Positions 42,991-52,306 of a stretch of 64,000 bases of DNA are shown here, piece after piece. Source of the DNA: CAVSUZ01 sp963791885. GTDB lineage: Bacteria; Pseudomonadota; Alphaproteobacteria; Acetobacterales; Acetobacteraceae. The notes beneath the pieces are model-generated. The model worked only from the letters and a program-made list of their open reading frames with translations, had not been told where the DNA came from and made no database searches. Position numbers and translations under genes: made by a program. The DNA lies in the NCBI GenBank assembly GCA_963791885.1, contig CAWBUL010000006.1, positions 1,178,001 through 1,242,000 on the forward strand, in the 5' to 3' direction. Positions within the stretch are counted from its first letter, which is position 1, and the number at the start of each line of letters is the position of its first letter.

Positions 42991-44188
42991 CCCTGCCCCC
43001 AAACTGTCCTCACTCATAACCAGAATCCGTTCTGGTTGTGGTCCGTCCTGGACCGGGTTGCGAACTCGTTCGGAGTAAGTCCACGCAGGCTGGTGTGGGG
43101 CCGATGGGCATTATAGTCGGCCCGCCAAGCTTCGATGATCCTCCGGGCTGCGGGCAAGCCCTGGAAGACGTGCTCATTGAGGCATTCGTCGCGCAAGCGA
43201 CCGTTCAGGCTCTCGACGAATGCGTTCTGCACTGGCTTGCCGGGGGCGATGTAGTGCCAGCCGACACCGCGATCTTGCCGCCAACTCAGCACCACATGCG
43301 ACGTCAGCTCGGTCCCGTTGTCGCTGACCACCAGCAAGGGGGCGCCGCGCCGTTCTACGATGTGATTGAGTTCGCGCACCACCCTGCGACCGGACAGCGA
43401 TGTATCCACCACCAGCGCCAGGCATTCGCGGGTGAAGTCGTCCACCACCACAAGCACCCGAAAGCGGCGGCCGTCGGCCAGTACGTCGGAGACGAAGTCC
43501 AGGCTCCAGCGCTGGTTCGGACCCTGTGGCAACGTCATTGGCGCGCGCGTTCCCAAAGCCCGCTTGCGACCGCCACGCCGCCGCACAACCAGTCGTTCCT
43601 CGCGGTAGAGCCGGAACAGCTTCTTGTGATTTAGCATGATCCCTTCTCGCCGCAGCAGAATATGCAAACGCCGATATCCGAACCGGCGCCGCTCGGCCGC
43701 CAACGCGCGGAGCCGCGTGCGAACCGCAGCGTCGCCGCCACGGCGCGATAGGTAACGGAACACCTTCGGTGCAATGCTCAGCAGCGAACAGGCACGCCGC
43801 TGCGAATAGCTCTTCTCTTCAATCGCCCAGATCACAGCTTTCCGCCGCAAGCCGGGCGTCAGAAGTTTTTTCCCAAGGCTTCCTTCAGCGTCGCCACATC
43901 CAGCACCAATTCCGCCAGCAGCTTCTTCAGCTTGCGGTTCTCCTCTTCCAGAGCCTTCAGTCTCTTGGCGTCCGAGATCTCCATCCCGCCGTAGCGCGAT
44001 CGCCAATTGTAGAACGTCGCGTCGCTGATCCCGTGCTTGCGGCACAGCTCCGTTACCGGCAGTCCTGCCTGATGGTCTTTCAGCACACCGATGATCTGCT
44101 CCTCAGTGAACCGGCTCTTCCTCATCTTCCGTCTCCTGGCGGGAACGGACTCTAGCTCAGAGCGGGGACATTTCAGGGGGCAGGGTCA
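42988..44188 (-). mobile_element. IS3-family element
   Basis: 1201 bp, ends TGACCCTGCCCCC and reversed TGACCCTGCCCCC, with an exact 4-bp target duplication GTTG (42984-42987 and 44189-44192). Confidence 0.93.
43014..44125 (-). CDS. IS3-family transposase OrfAB
   Basis: OrfA (44125 to 43859) is an HTH protein with leucine zipper (MRKSRFTEEQIIGVLKDHQA, LKALEEENRKLKKLLAELVL). Its end GGA-AAA-AAC is an A6 slippery site, and a -1 shift joins it to OrfB (KKLLTPGLRRKAVIWAIEEK). OrfB holds the DDE core: SLDFVSD, VVSDNGTELTSHVV and QNAFVESLNGRLRDECLN. All parts are intact, so the element is probably active. Confidence 0.92.
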
Positions 44189-44312
44189 GTTGCTTCCGCC
44201 TCCTCCACCGCAGCCTAAATTCTGATGCTGAGGGGTAGGACAGCCCAGTGTTAGGTGAGGTCGGGGTTTGGTGGATGCGGGCTAATTCTCCTGGCCGCCG
44301 CCTTCGACTTTG

Positions 44313-44338
44313 TATGTAAGGCATCTATGCCTTACATA
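44313..44338. promoter_or_regulatory. Perfect 26-bp palindrome, probable AbrB autoregulatory operator
   Basis: Arms TATGTAAGGCAT and ATGCCTTACATA with a CT spacer, about 20 bases upstream of the AbrB-like reading frame. Antitoxin operons are commonly repressed through such palindromes. Confidence 0.7.
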
Positions 44339-44355
44339 GATTCCATGTCCGCACA

Positions 44356-44532
44356 TTGACTGTGACTGCGAAGGGCCAGGTGATGCTCCGGCGTGAGCTT
44401 CTGGGGCATTTGGGTGTCCGCCCGGGGGATCGGATCGTTGTCGATCTGCTGCCCTCCGGCCGGGCCGAGCTGCGGGCCGCTTCATCGGACCTCTCGGCGT
44501 TTTTCGGCTGCTTACCTGCCCGGGGGTGTTGA
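44356..44532 (+). pseudogene. AbrB/MazE-type antitoxin, truncated by IS21
   Basis: The frame LTVTAKGQVMLRRELLGHLG, VRPGDRIVVDLLPSGRAELR then SDLSAFFGCLPARG is the swapped-hairpin AbrB domain of plasmid- or chromosome-type antitoxins. It ends in a TGA supplied by the IS21 terminus, so about 25 C-terminal residues (toxin-binding) and any toxin gene are gone. No ATG is in frame; TTG 44356 is the earliest usable start. Confidence 0.7.
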
Positions 44533-44598
44533 TTTTCGCTGAGAACTGACCCGGGTTTTCCACCGAGAACTGACCCGGGTGAATTTATGGTTTGCGGG

Positions 44599-45390
44599 TC
44601 ATACCGGGGTCAAGTTCTTGGCCTTTTCCTTTCGGCCCTTGTTGGCGGCCGAGCTGGCTTTGAAGCGGAAGCTGTCATTGCCGGTTTCCACGATGTGGCA
44701 GTGGTGGGTGAGGCGGTCGAGCATGGCGGTCGTCATCTTAGCGTCGCCGAACACGTCAGCCCATTCGCTGAAGCTCAGGTTCGTGGTGATGACCACAGAG
44801 GCCCGTTCGTAAAGCTTGCTCAGCAGGTGGAAAAGCAGCGCGCCGCCGGAGGGGCTGAACGGCAGATAGCCCAATTCATCGAGCATTACGAGGTCGCACC
44901 GCATCAGCCGATCCGCGATCTGACCCGATCGGCCCTGAGTTTTCTCCTGCTCCAGCGCATTGACCAGGTCGACGGTCCCGAAGAACCGAACCTTTTTGCG
45001 ATGGTGTTCAACCGCCTGCACGCCAAGCGCCGTGGCGATGTGGGTCTTGCCGGTGCCCGGACCGCCGACGAGGACCACGTTGTCGGCGTTTTCGATGAAC
45101 TCACACCGGTAAAGCTGGCGCACCAGGGCTTCATTGGTTTCGCTGGACGCAAAATCAAAACCGCTCAGATCCTTGTAGACGGGGAAGCGCGCCGCCTTCA
45201 GCTGGTAGGCAACCGATCGAACCTCGCGCTCGGCGGTTTCCGCCTTGAGCAGCTGTGAGAGAATGGGGACGGCCGAATTGAACGCTGGCGCGCCCTGCTC
45301 CATCAGCTCGCCCGCGGCTTGCGCCATGCCAAACATCTTCAGGCCGCGCAGCATCACGACAATCGCCGCCCCGGCCGGATCATGACGCAT
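44599..45390 (-). CDS. istB: IS21 helper ATPase IstB
   Basis: A 263-residue AAA+ protein related to DnaA: Walker A VGGPGTGKTHIATALG, Walker B DLVMLDELGYLPFSPSG, sensor VVITTNLSFSEWADVFGD. It assembles on target DNA and activates IstA. ATG 45390 overlaps the istA end by 11 bases. Complete. Confidence 0.93.
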   Translation of the reverse strand: MRHDPAGAAIVVMLRGLKMFGMAQAAGELMEQGAPAFNSAVPILSQLLKAETAEREVRSVAYQLKAARFPVYKDLSGFDFASSETNEALVRQLYRCEFIENADNVVLVGGPGTGKTHIATALGVQAVEHHRKKVRFFGTVDLVNALEQEKTQGRSGQIADRLMRCDLVMLDELGYLPFSPSGGALLFHLLSKLYERASVVITTNLSFSEWADVFGDAKMTTAMLDRLTHHCHIVETGNDSFRFKASSAANKGRKEKAKNLTPV

Positions 45391-46912
45391 GGCGGGCCTC
45401 CTGTAGCTTCTCGCGCAGGGCATCGTAGCGTTCGACGTCGGCACGTGGCTCCCGGTCCAGGGCCAAGGCCTGCGGAGCCGCGATCATTGCTGTGGCCGTG
45501 GATTTGCCGTCGATCAGCCGGTGCAACATGTTCAGCACGTGCGTCTTTGTCGGCGCTCCATCACTCAGCGCCAGTTCGACGGCACACAACACCGCATCTT
45601 CACCATGGTGCAGGACGAGGGCAAGAATCTCCACCATCTCCCGGTCGCCTCCGGGCTGCTTGAGAAGGTGCTGTTGCAGCCGCTTGAACGCTTCCGGCAA
45701 TTCGGCGAACGGCGCGCCATTACGCAGAGCTCCCGGCTTGCGCTGGATCACCGCGAGATAGTGGTGCCAATCATAGATGGTGCGGCCGGGCAGATGATGC
45801 GACCGCTCGATGAGCCGCGCGTGTTCGCAGATGACTTGCCCTTCGGCAACGACAACGACGCGGCCTGGATAAACCCTTAAGCTGACGCGATGATTGGCGA
45901 AGGACGCGGGCACGCTGTAGCGGTTGCGATCAAAGTGAACGAGGCAGGTGGGCGAAACGCGTTTGCCGTATTCAACAAAACCATCGAACGGTCTGCCAAC
46001 GGCCATCAGGCATCCGACTTCACTTTGCCACGCATCGAATATCGAGCCTTGCTGGCTGCCGTGTGGAATCTCGCGCCATAGCGCTTGGCAGCGTTGTTCC
46101 AGCCAGTCGTTCAAGTCAGCCAGCGTCACAAAACGCGGCATGGTCTGCCACAGCCGATGACGCGCGTCCTGGACATTCTTCTCGATCTGACCCTTCTCCC
46201 AGCCTGAGGCCGGATTGCAAAAGTCAGCATCGAAAAGGTAGTGGCTGGCCATCGCGGCAAAGCGTGCATTGACCTGGCGCTTCTTGCCGACGCCAACTTG
46301 GTCAACAGCCGTTCTCATATTGTCGTAGATGCCGCGGCGCGGCACGCCGCCAAGCACCCGGAACGCATGATGATGCGCGTCGAACAGCATCTCGTGCGTC
46401 TGCAGCGGATAGGCCCGGACAATGAAGGTGCGGCTGTAGCAAAGCTTGAAGTGCGCAGCTTGCAGCTTGGTCCGTTCGCCGCCGATAACGGCCCACTCCT
46501 CGCTCCAGTCGAACTGGAAAGCTTCGCCCGGCTGGAAAATCAGCGGAACAAAGGCCCCGCGGCCGGTCGTCTGCTGCTCCCGCTGCCGATGCTCCTTCCA
46601 GGTGCGGGCGAACGCCGCAACACGGCCGTATGAACCTTCAAACCCGAGGGCGGCCAGATCCGCATGCAACCGCTTGATCGTCCGCCTCTGCTTGCGCGGC
46701 CTGCCGCTCTCTAGCTTTAGCCAGGCCGACAGTTTCTCGGCGAACGCGTCCAGCTTGCTGGGCCGCTCCGGCACCTTGAAGGCCGGTTCCACCACGTCGC
46801 CCCGCAAGTATTTGCGGATGGTGTTCCGCGATAGCCCAGTCCTGCGGGCGATCTCCCGTATCGAAAGCTGGTCTCGAAGCGCCCAGCGACGGATCACGCT
46901 CAGTAACTCCAT
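45380..46912 (-). CDS. istA: IS21 transposase IstA
   Basis: A 510-residue DDE transposase: HTH DQLSIREIARRTGLSRNTIR, catalytic core with FQFDWSEEWAVIGGERTKLQ, RRGIYDNMRTAVDQ and WEKGQIEKNVQDARHRLW (D, D, E), and a C-terminal beta domain (YSVPASFANHRVSLRVYPGR). ATG 46912 is preferred; the 20 residues before it lie in the terminal repeats. Confidence 0.93.
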   Translation of the reverse strand: MELLSVIRRWALRDQLSIREIARRTGLSRNTIRKYLRGDVVEPAFKVPERPSKLDAFAEKLSAWLKLESGRPRKQRRTIKRLHADLAALGFEGSYGRVAAFARTWKEHRQREQQTTGRGAFVPLIFQPGEAFQFDWSEEWAVIGGERTKLQAAHFKLCYSRTFIVRAYPLQTHEMLFDAHHHAFRVLGGVPRRGIYDNMRTAVDQVGVGKKRQVNARFAAMASHYLFDADFCNPASGWEKGQIEKNVQDARHRLWQTMPRFVTLADLNDWLEQRCQALWREIPHGSQQGSIFDAWQSEVGCLMAVGRPFDGFVEYGKRVSPTCLVHFDRNRYSVPASFANHRVSLRVYPGRVVVVAEGQVICEHARLIERSHHLPGRTIYDWHHYLAVIQRKPGALRNGAPFAELPEAFKRLQQHLLKQPGGDREMVEILALVLHHGEDAVLCAVELALSDGAPTKTHVLNMLHRLIDGKSTATAMIAAPQALALDREPRADVERYDALREKLQEARHAS

Positions 46913-47024
46913 GCTTATCACTCCCGTGGACCCCGCTGAAAACAGCCGGGGCGAGGTCAAAACATGGGTCAATTCTCAGTGGAAATTTGCCACCTGGTGG
47001 GTCAGTTCTCGATGAAACTCAACA

Positions 47025-47369
47025 GTCTATGCTTGGCCGCTGCACACGGACCGCTATAACCGGGTGACGCGGTTCGTCGATGCCTTTTTCAGCCGGTTCG
47101 GCGAATTTCAAAAGCCGCCTCGGCATCCGAAATGGCGCGAGGTGAACCTGGCTGCGGAAGTTCCCGGCTGGGTCCGGTTCCAGCCGGCCCAGGAGTGGAT
47201 CGACGCGCATGCCCCGCCCCGTTCGGTCAGCGCGGAGGAGCAGGGACGGCTGAACGCCTTTCTGTCGCGGGTGAATGCGCCGGGCTTCGACAAATTGAGC
47301 CCGGCAAAACGGGCCCAACTCTTCCAGCAGTTTTTGGACTGGGAACATCGATCAGGGGCCGGACAATAA
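47025..47369 (+). pseudogene. C-terminal remnant of TAXI-family TRAP transporter receptor
   Basis: The open frame from the IS21 edge reads VYAWPLHTDRYNRVTRFVDA, FFSRFGEFQKPPRHPKWREV, NLAAEVPGWVRFQPAQEWID, matching the tail of TAXI (TRAP-associated extracytoplasmic) solute receptors. The first ~350 residues and the partner permease are absent. It was joined to the antitoxin remnant through IS21, most simply by an IS-mediated deletion. Confidence 0.65.
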
Positions 47370-47740
47370 GTATACGCGGTGCCTTCGGGCCCTCCGCCGA
47401 CGATCCCATCAACGACCCATTTCAGTTGCGCCATGAGCAGGTCATCGCTGTTGAGTGTCGAGAAGCACGCATGCGCACCTTCGGGATTTGGGTTGAGATC
47501 ACCGATCCTGTCGTTCCATCGTGATTGTGCGTGCGTGTCGACCGCGGCGATGGGCACTTCGGGGTCAGCAAGTCGACCAGGCGCCAGGGACTGATGAGAA
47601 GGGAACCGCGCCGTCTATTCGATTCCCATGCAGCCTCAAATGCCTTAAATTCCCCGCGCGTGGACGCAAGCGCCGAGAAAGAAGTCGACGGGCGACATGG
47701 CGTCACACCGAGCTCAGGCCTGCGAGATCAAGCCAGAGAA
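47370..47740. other. Intergenic region, no gene seen
   Basis: Open frames here on both strands lack homology, ribosome sites and coding-like composition. Confidence 0.4.
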
Positions 47741-48223
47741 TCAACCACCGCCATCGCAATGATACCCGTTAGGGATCGCATGACAGCCCGCATACCCATA
47801 GTCCGGCGCCGCACCTGCAACGGCGCTTCCTTGCTCATTAGGATGGATGACAATCACCTCGGGTGGCGCTGGCGCTTCGGGAGCCGGCGAATTCTCCACG
47901 ATTTGACTATCGCCGGGCCACCAGTCAGACCAATAGCCGCCACCAATCAGAACGCCGGTTTGCGCGAAGGAATGCCGACCATTCACGCCCAGGGCGTGGG
48001 GATGCCGTGCGACAAATACGTGACGACCCACAACGGAGTTCCGATGGAACCCGTTCATCAGATGGGCTGGCGCCCCGACACGGATGAAGGCACCAGAGGC
48101 GCCCCTGAAGCCACCAGAAAACCCAACCCCAAGGCCGCCACCACCACTCGTCCGGGCGTTCATCTGTGACGAAGTCACCAGGATCCCGAGTAACAGAGCG
48201 GAGAACCGAAGAGCACGCCTCAT
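47741..48223 (-). CDS. Hypothetical secreted Gly-rich protein (160 aa)
   Basis: Signal peptide MRRALRFSALLLGILVTSSQ followed by a Gly/Phe/His-rich part (GGGGLGVGFSGGFRGASGAF, SFAQTGVLIGGGYWSDWWPG), a Pro/Ala linker and a Cys-containing end. The composition suggests a cell-surface or periplasmic structural protein. No family is recognised; it is typical of small secreted proteins of the Acetobacteraceae. Confidence 0.6.
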   Translation of the reverse strand: MRRALRFSALLLGILVTSSQMNARTSGGGGLGVGFSGGFRGASGAFIRVGAPAHLMNGFHRNSVVGRHVFVARHPHALGVNGRHSFAQTGVLIGGGYWSDWWPGDSQIVENSPAPEAPAPPEVIVIHPNEQGSAVAGAAPDYGYAGCHAIPNGYHCDGGG

Positions 48224-48682
48224 GGCACGATCCCAGCGCTAACCATCCACACTTTACCCTAGATGGTGGCATAGGCAGCTAAGCCAAGCTGGCGAAGCGC
48301 CAAGGAAGCGAGCAGCCCGTGGCTCGGCCCAACGCGGCCAAATCCGGCACTGTTCGGCGACCGGCAACAGGACGGAATGACGGGACTTCCGGCTTAGAAG
48401 ACAGCAGCGACGCTGATCGCGGAGGAAAAGCACTGGCTTCATCGTTTAGCGTGACAGTGTAGGGCGCTGGGATCGCGTGCTGACAAGCCGCCGCACGTTT
48501 CTTTGTTTCGAGGCCGTAGACTAATGCGATGGATGGAAGGCCGTCGAGGTCTGCCGCCAGCGCGACGCAAGGGACGATCGTCCCGGACGGTGGAGGTGAA
48601 CCTCGGCGCCGCGTCGGCGGGCGTGGCGGCATCAGGGCTGATCCAACACCAGACCGACGCGCCGGAATAGCGGCTCACCGGG
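48224..48682. other. Intergenic region, no supported gene
   Basis: Several overlapping frames on both strands, none with a ribosome site or family match. No hairpin terminator or repeat was recognised. Confidence 0.4.
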
Positions 48683-48889
48683 TTAGCCAATCCAGCCCCG
48701 CGCCGTGCGTATCTGGTAGACGCCGTTGTGATGTCGCGTAATGCGCTCACGACATTCAGGACAAAGATGGCCCTCACTGGTGTGGTTGCCGACACCGGTG
48801 ATCGTGATACTGAAATCTCCTCGCGGACCCAGAGTTTCGCTCGGCGAGATGTCCCGCTCCACATGCCCACCGATATGTCCATAGGGCAA
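48683..48889 (-). CDS. Hypothetical protein with CxxC (68 aa)
   Basis: Frame MPYGHIGGHVERDISPSETL... ending HLCPECRERITRHHNGVYQI then RTARGWIG. The CPEC pair with following His residues could form half of a zinc knuckle. Translation would start at TTG 48889, 9 bases after AAGGAG. Composition is protein-like, but no family is known. Confidence 0.45.
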   Translation of the reverse strand: MPYGHIGGHVERDISPSETLGPRGDFSITITGVGNHTSEGHLCPECRERITRHHNGVYQIRTARGWIG

Positions 48890-49244
48890 ACAATCGGGTC
48901 TCCTTTATGGGCAACAAACATCGGCGTGGTCCCTGGCATGTCTGGCTCCGTTATACAGCAAGCCCGCCCCCGCGCTGCCCACGCGCCTTCAGGTGGTCGT
49001 GGACGGCCGATGGTTGCTCGCAGGTCAGACCCCAAAAAGATGGATCGTATAGTATCAAAAAAGAAACGACCTCGGCGTATATCGAGATGCGAACCATTCG
49101 CGTTAACGACGCTACCTCAGCGTGGCCGTGACGGTTCAACGCTGGTGTCCTCTAAATTCGGGTTCAGTGGGCAGACAATTGTAGTCTTATGCCGGTTGGA
49201 CAAAGATTGTCGACGGAGAACCATTCGCGAGATACAAAGAGCGA
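48890..49244. other. Region without a supported gene
   Basis: A 74-residue plus-strand frame (48907-49131) and a 62-residue minus-strand frame (48951-49139) overlap here. Neither has a family match, so neither is called. Confidence 0.35.
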
Positions 49245-49481
49245 ATGGATGCCTCGACATATACCGTGCACGTCGCGCCCCTTGTTGGGCCGGAGCGAAC
49301 CTCGTTCTACGAGGTTATTCTCCGACCAACGGAGCCCCGCGCAGCGGGCGAGGTGTCGAGGGAGGTGGTTCGCATACTCATCCGCGATGACCCGGGTGCG
49401 GAGTCGATCCAAGTTATCACCAAGGCCCGGACTCTGCTCGAAGCGGTCGCAGCAGCGGAGTGGTGGAACATTGGGTCATGA
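49245..49481 (+). CDS. Hypothetical protein (78 aa)
   Basis: MDASTYTVHVAPLVGPERTS, FYEVILRPTEPRAAGEVSRE, VVRILIRDDPGAESIQVITK, ARTLLEAVAAAEWWNIG: alternating beta strands and helices with normal composition, so probably a real small cytosolic protein. The family is unknown. Confidence 0.5.
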   Translation: MDASTYTVHVAPLVGPERTSFYEVILRPTEPRAAGEVSREVVRILIRDDPGAESIQVITKARTLLEAVAAAEWWNIGS

Positions 49482-49858
49482 CCCGCAGCTTGGCATCTGC
49501 CCGCGTGTGAAGAGCCGGCTGGTGAGAGACCCGACCTCATCGCCTGTTAGCGTGGCGAAGCGATCGGGACAGGACCGCCGGGGACGTTCCTGAAGCGAGG
49601 CGCCACGTCATCCGACCTGGTCCCCGCTCCGCTGGCGTCGCTGGTCTCGCCCGCATGACGTGGCCCCTCCACTGCCCCTCGGGGAGAAGCCCCGGCGCGA
49701 GGGCGCGGCTGCGTGCGCCATGCACCAGGAGGCGCGGCTCATGCCCGCACATCGGCTCCTCCGAAGGCAGGCAGGCAAGACGCCCGACAGGAGGTGGAGG
49801 GTGCGACGAAGGCGCCGGAAAAGAGCCGGTTGAGGTCGAAACGCCGGGACCCGTTAGT
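49482..49858. other. GC-rich intergenic region before the IS array
   Basis: No supported gene. All frames give Arg/Pro/Gly-rich translations typical of non-coding high-GC DNA. Confidence 0.4.
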
Positions 49859-50822
49859 TGTTTGGTCCCGGGATGAGGTGACGCGGGTTGAGTTTGAAGA
49901 TTTCTGGTGTTGTCGTCCAGGCGTGGCAGACGGCTTCGAACGGGGTCTTCCACCTGAGCGCCTTGAGATGCTTGGCAAAGTTATAGGCCGACACGAAGGT
50001 GAGGACGTGGGCTTTGAGGCGTTCCAGATCGGGATAATGGAACGCCTTAATGGTCGCCTCTTTGACGGTTCGGTTCGTGCGTTCTGCCTGACCGTTCGCC
50101 CAAGGGTGATACGGCTTGGTGAGCTTGTGCTCGATGCCGTTCTCATTGCAGATGCGATCGAAGATGTGGGCGCCGAGATATCGCCTGGTCGGCCCGTTGC
50201 GGTTCTTTGGCAGATCGGCGAACGCCATGCCGTTGTCGGTCAGCACGGTATGGATTGCATACGGGAATGCGTTGACCGCGCCGCGCAGGAAATCGGCGCC
50301 GTCCATCTTGCCGGCGTCGTCGCGGAACTCGACGTCGGCGAACTTCGAGACCCGGTCGATGGCGAGGCACATGTTGAGCTTGCCCTCGGCCAAGCGCAGC
50401 TCGCAGATGTCGATGTGGACGTAGCCAATGGCCGCCTCGGCGAACTTGCCCCGCTTGGATGCGTGATCTGGGTTCTCGGGCAGCCGGGAGATGCCATGGC
50501 GCTCCAGGCAGCGATGCAGGCTGGATCGGGTGAGCTTGGGGATGCTGTCACGCAGGCATCCGAGCACGTCGTCGAGCGCCAGCAGGGTGCGCCGCCGGAA
50601 CTCCACGATCATGGCTTCCTCGAGCGCGGTTAGGACAGTGCTGTGAGGGGTGCGCGGCCCCATCGGAGCGTCATCGGTGGTAGCCCGGGCCCGCCACTTG
50701 CCAACCGTGTTGCGGCCCAGACCGTAGTGCTTGGCCAAAGCGCCGATCGTCTCTTTCGACGCTTGGAGCTCGGCTCGAACTCGCGGCGTCGTTCGGGCTG
50801 AGCCGTGAAGACGGCCTGCCAT
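49854..50822 (-). CDS. IS481-family transposase
   Basis: A 322-residue DDE transposase: N-terminal HTH (ETIGALAKHYGLGRNTVGKW), then YVHIDICELRLAEGK, VLTDNGMAFADLP and NGQAERTNRTVKEATIKAFH (D, D, E). The end KTPFEAVCHAWTTTPEIFKL is typical. Intact. The stop TAA (49854-49856) lies just outside the terminal repeat, so it comes from flanking DNA. Confidence 0.9.
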   Translation of the reverse strand: MAGRLHGSARTTPRVRAELQASKETIGALAKHYGLGRNTVGKWRARATTDDAPMGPRTPHSTVLTALEEAMIVEFRRRTLLALDDVLGCLRDSIPKLTRSSLHRCLERHGISRLPENPDHASKRGKFAEAAIGYVHIDICELRLAEGKLNMCLAIDRVSKFADVEFRDDAGKMDGADFLRGAVNAFPYAIHTVLTDNGMAFADLPKNRNGPTRRYLGAHIFDRICNENGIEHKLTKPYHPWANGQAERTNRTVKEATIKAFHYPDLERLKAHVLTFVSAYNFAKHLKALRWKTPFEAVCHAWTTTPEIFKLNPRHLIPGPNN

Positions 50823-50878
50823 AGCGCCTCCTCTGCCTCTCGGGTCAGGTTAGCGTCACAACTCTCCCGGACCAAACA
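49859..50878 (-). mobile_element. IS481-family element
   Basis: Ends TGTTTGGTCCCGGGATG (49859) and reversed TGTTTGGTCCGGGAG (ending 50878). First member of an uninterrupted array of five IS copies. No clear target duplication. Confidence 0.8.
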
Positions 50879-50883
50879 CCTAG

Positions 50884-52303
50884 CACTACTTTGGCAGATT
50901 CTGCACACGAGGGGATTCCCGAATCGGTGGTTCGGTGATTCATGGCTGATCGGCTTTTGGAGAGCCGATCAATGGACGTGGACTGGCAAGCGGATCTCGA
51001 TCGCTGGCTTGCGCCGTTTGTCGCTGCGCTACGGCACAAGACGAGGGCACAGATGTGTCCAGCCTACATCGCCGGGCTGATCGGTCCAGGAGACCGCAAA
51101 AGCGTTCAGCCGATGGCGATGCGCGCTGGCGAGATCGGCTACGATCAGCTTCATCATTTCATTGCCGGTGGAGTTTGGGATAGTGGTCCACTCGAAGCTG
51201 TCCTGCTGAAGAAGGCAGATGGCTTGGTTGGCAATGACGCGGGGTTTCTCGTCATCGACGACACGACGTTGCCCAAGAAAGGATATCACTCGGTAGGCGT
51301 CGCGCCACAATATGCCTCGTCGCTCGGAAAGACTGCGAACTGCCAATCGCTGGTCTCGGTAACTTTGGCGTCGCGCGAGGTGCCAGTGATGGTGGGCCTT
51401 CGGCTATTCCTGCCCGAGAGCTGGACAGACGATCCTGAGCGCATGGCGCGGGCCCATGTGCCGAAGGATAGACAGATTGCTCTGACGAAGCCGGAAATTG
51501 CGATCGAGGAGATTGACCGCCTCATCGCCTCCGGTGCGCGTTTCGGCTGCGTGCTTGCCGATTCAGGATACGGTTCCAGCGGACCTTTCCGTCAGGCTTT
51601 GAGCGAGCGCGGTCTGCTATGGGCGGTGGGCCTGTCGCGACGCCAGAATGTTTATCCCGCCGACGTCGCCCTGATCTTCCCCATCGCGAAGGCCGGAAAG
51701 CCCCGCAAATACCACGTCCCGGATCAGCCTCCGGTCGCTGCTGAAGCATTATTGGCCGGGAGCAAATGGCAAAGGGTCAGCTGGCGGCGGGGCACCAAAG
51801 GTCGGCTGACATGTCTCTTCGCGGCCTGCCGTATCCGCGTTGCGGATGGCCATAAGCACCGAATGCTCGATAATCGTGTGCAGTGCATGCCAGGCGACGA
51901 GGTCTGGCTCGTCGGCGAACGCCGGTCGACTGGCGAACAAAAACACTATGTGTCGAACTTGCCGGCTGATACCAGCCTTAAGATGCTCGCAGCCACGATC
52001 AAAGCCAGATGGGTCTGTGAGCAGGCGCACCAGCAGCTCAAGGAAGAGCTCGGCCTCGACCACTTCGAAGGTAGATCCTGGACTGGGTTACACCGACACG
52101 CCTTGATGACCATGATCGCTTACGCTTTCCTACAATCCCGCCGCCTCAAAGCAGCGGGACGGAAAAAAAAGAGTCGGAGGACCACCGCCACAACCGAGCA
52201 TGCCGGCCATCAGGCAAGCCATCCTCGATCTCTTCGCACGCCCGCCACCCAGGCAGTGCCCTCACTGTAAGAAGCTCCTCGCCGAAAAACTGCCAAAGTA
52301 GTG
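50884..52303 (+). mobile_element. IS701-family element
   Basis: Ends CACTACTTTGGCAGA and reversed CACTACTTTGGCAGT. Target duplication CTAG at 50880-50883 and 52304-52307; the right copy was later invaded by the next IS630. Confidence 0.85.
50942..52270 (+). CDS. IS701-family transposase
   Basis: A 442-residue DDE enzyme of the IS4/IS701 superfamily: GFLVIDDTTLPKKGYHSVGV (first Asp), RFGCVLADSGYGSSGPFRQA (second Asp) and WVCEQAHQQLKEELGLDHFE (Glu, with the EQ-x(3)-Q-x-KEELGLDHFEGR family block). The C-terminal ~40 residues are Arg/Ser-rich. Complete, without frameshifts. Confidence 0.92.
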   Translation: MADRLLESRSMDVDWQADLDRWLAPFVAALRHKTRAQMCPAYIAGLIGPGDRKSVQPMAMRAGEIGYDQLHHFIAGGVWDSGPLEAVLLKKADGLVGNDAGFLVIDDTTLPKKGYHSVGVAPQYASSLGKTANCQSLVSVTLASREVPVMVGLRLFLPESWTDDPERMARAHVPKDRQIALTKPEIAIEEIDRLIASGARFGCVLADSGYGSSGPFRQALSERGLLWAVGLSRRQNVYPADVALIFPIAKAGKPRKYHVPDQPPVAAEALLAGSKWQRVSWRRGTKGRLTCLFAACRIRVADGHKHRMLDNRVQCMPGDEVWLVGERRSTGEQKHYVSNLPADTSLKMLAATIKARWVCEQAHQQLKEELGLDHFEGRSWTGLHRHALMTMIAYAFLQSRRLKAAGRKKKSRRTTATTEHAGHQASHPRSLRTPATQAVPSL

Positions 52304-52306
52304 CTA

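Larger units (their letters stand above)
44527..47024 (-). mobile_element. IS21-family element
   Basis: 2498 bp with ends TGTTGATTTTC and reversed TGTTGAGTTTC, each followed by repeated GAGAACTGACCC-like terminal boxes typical of IS21. No target duplication; the flanks belong to unrelated genes. Confidence 0.9.

Noticed and set aside
47422..47706. 94-residue minus-strand gene
   Set aside because: Ser/Thr/Arg-rich out-of-frame composition and no homology.
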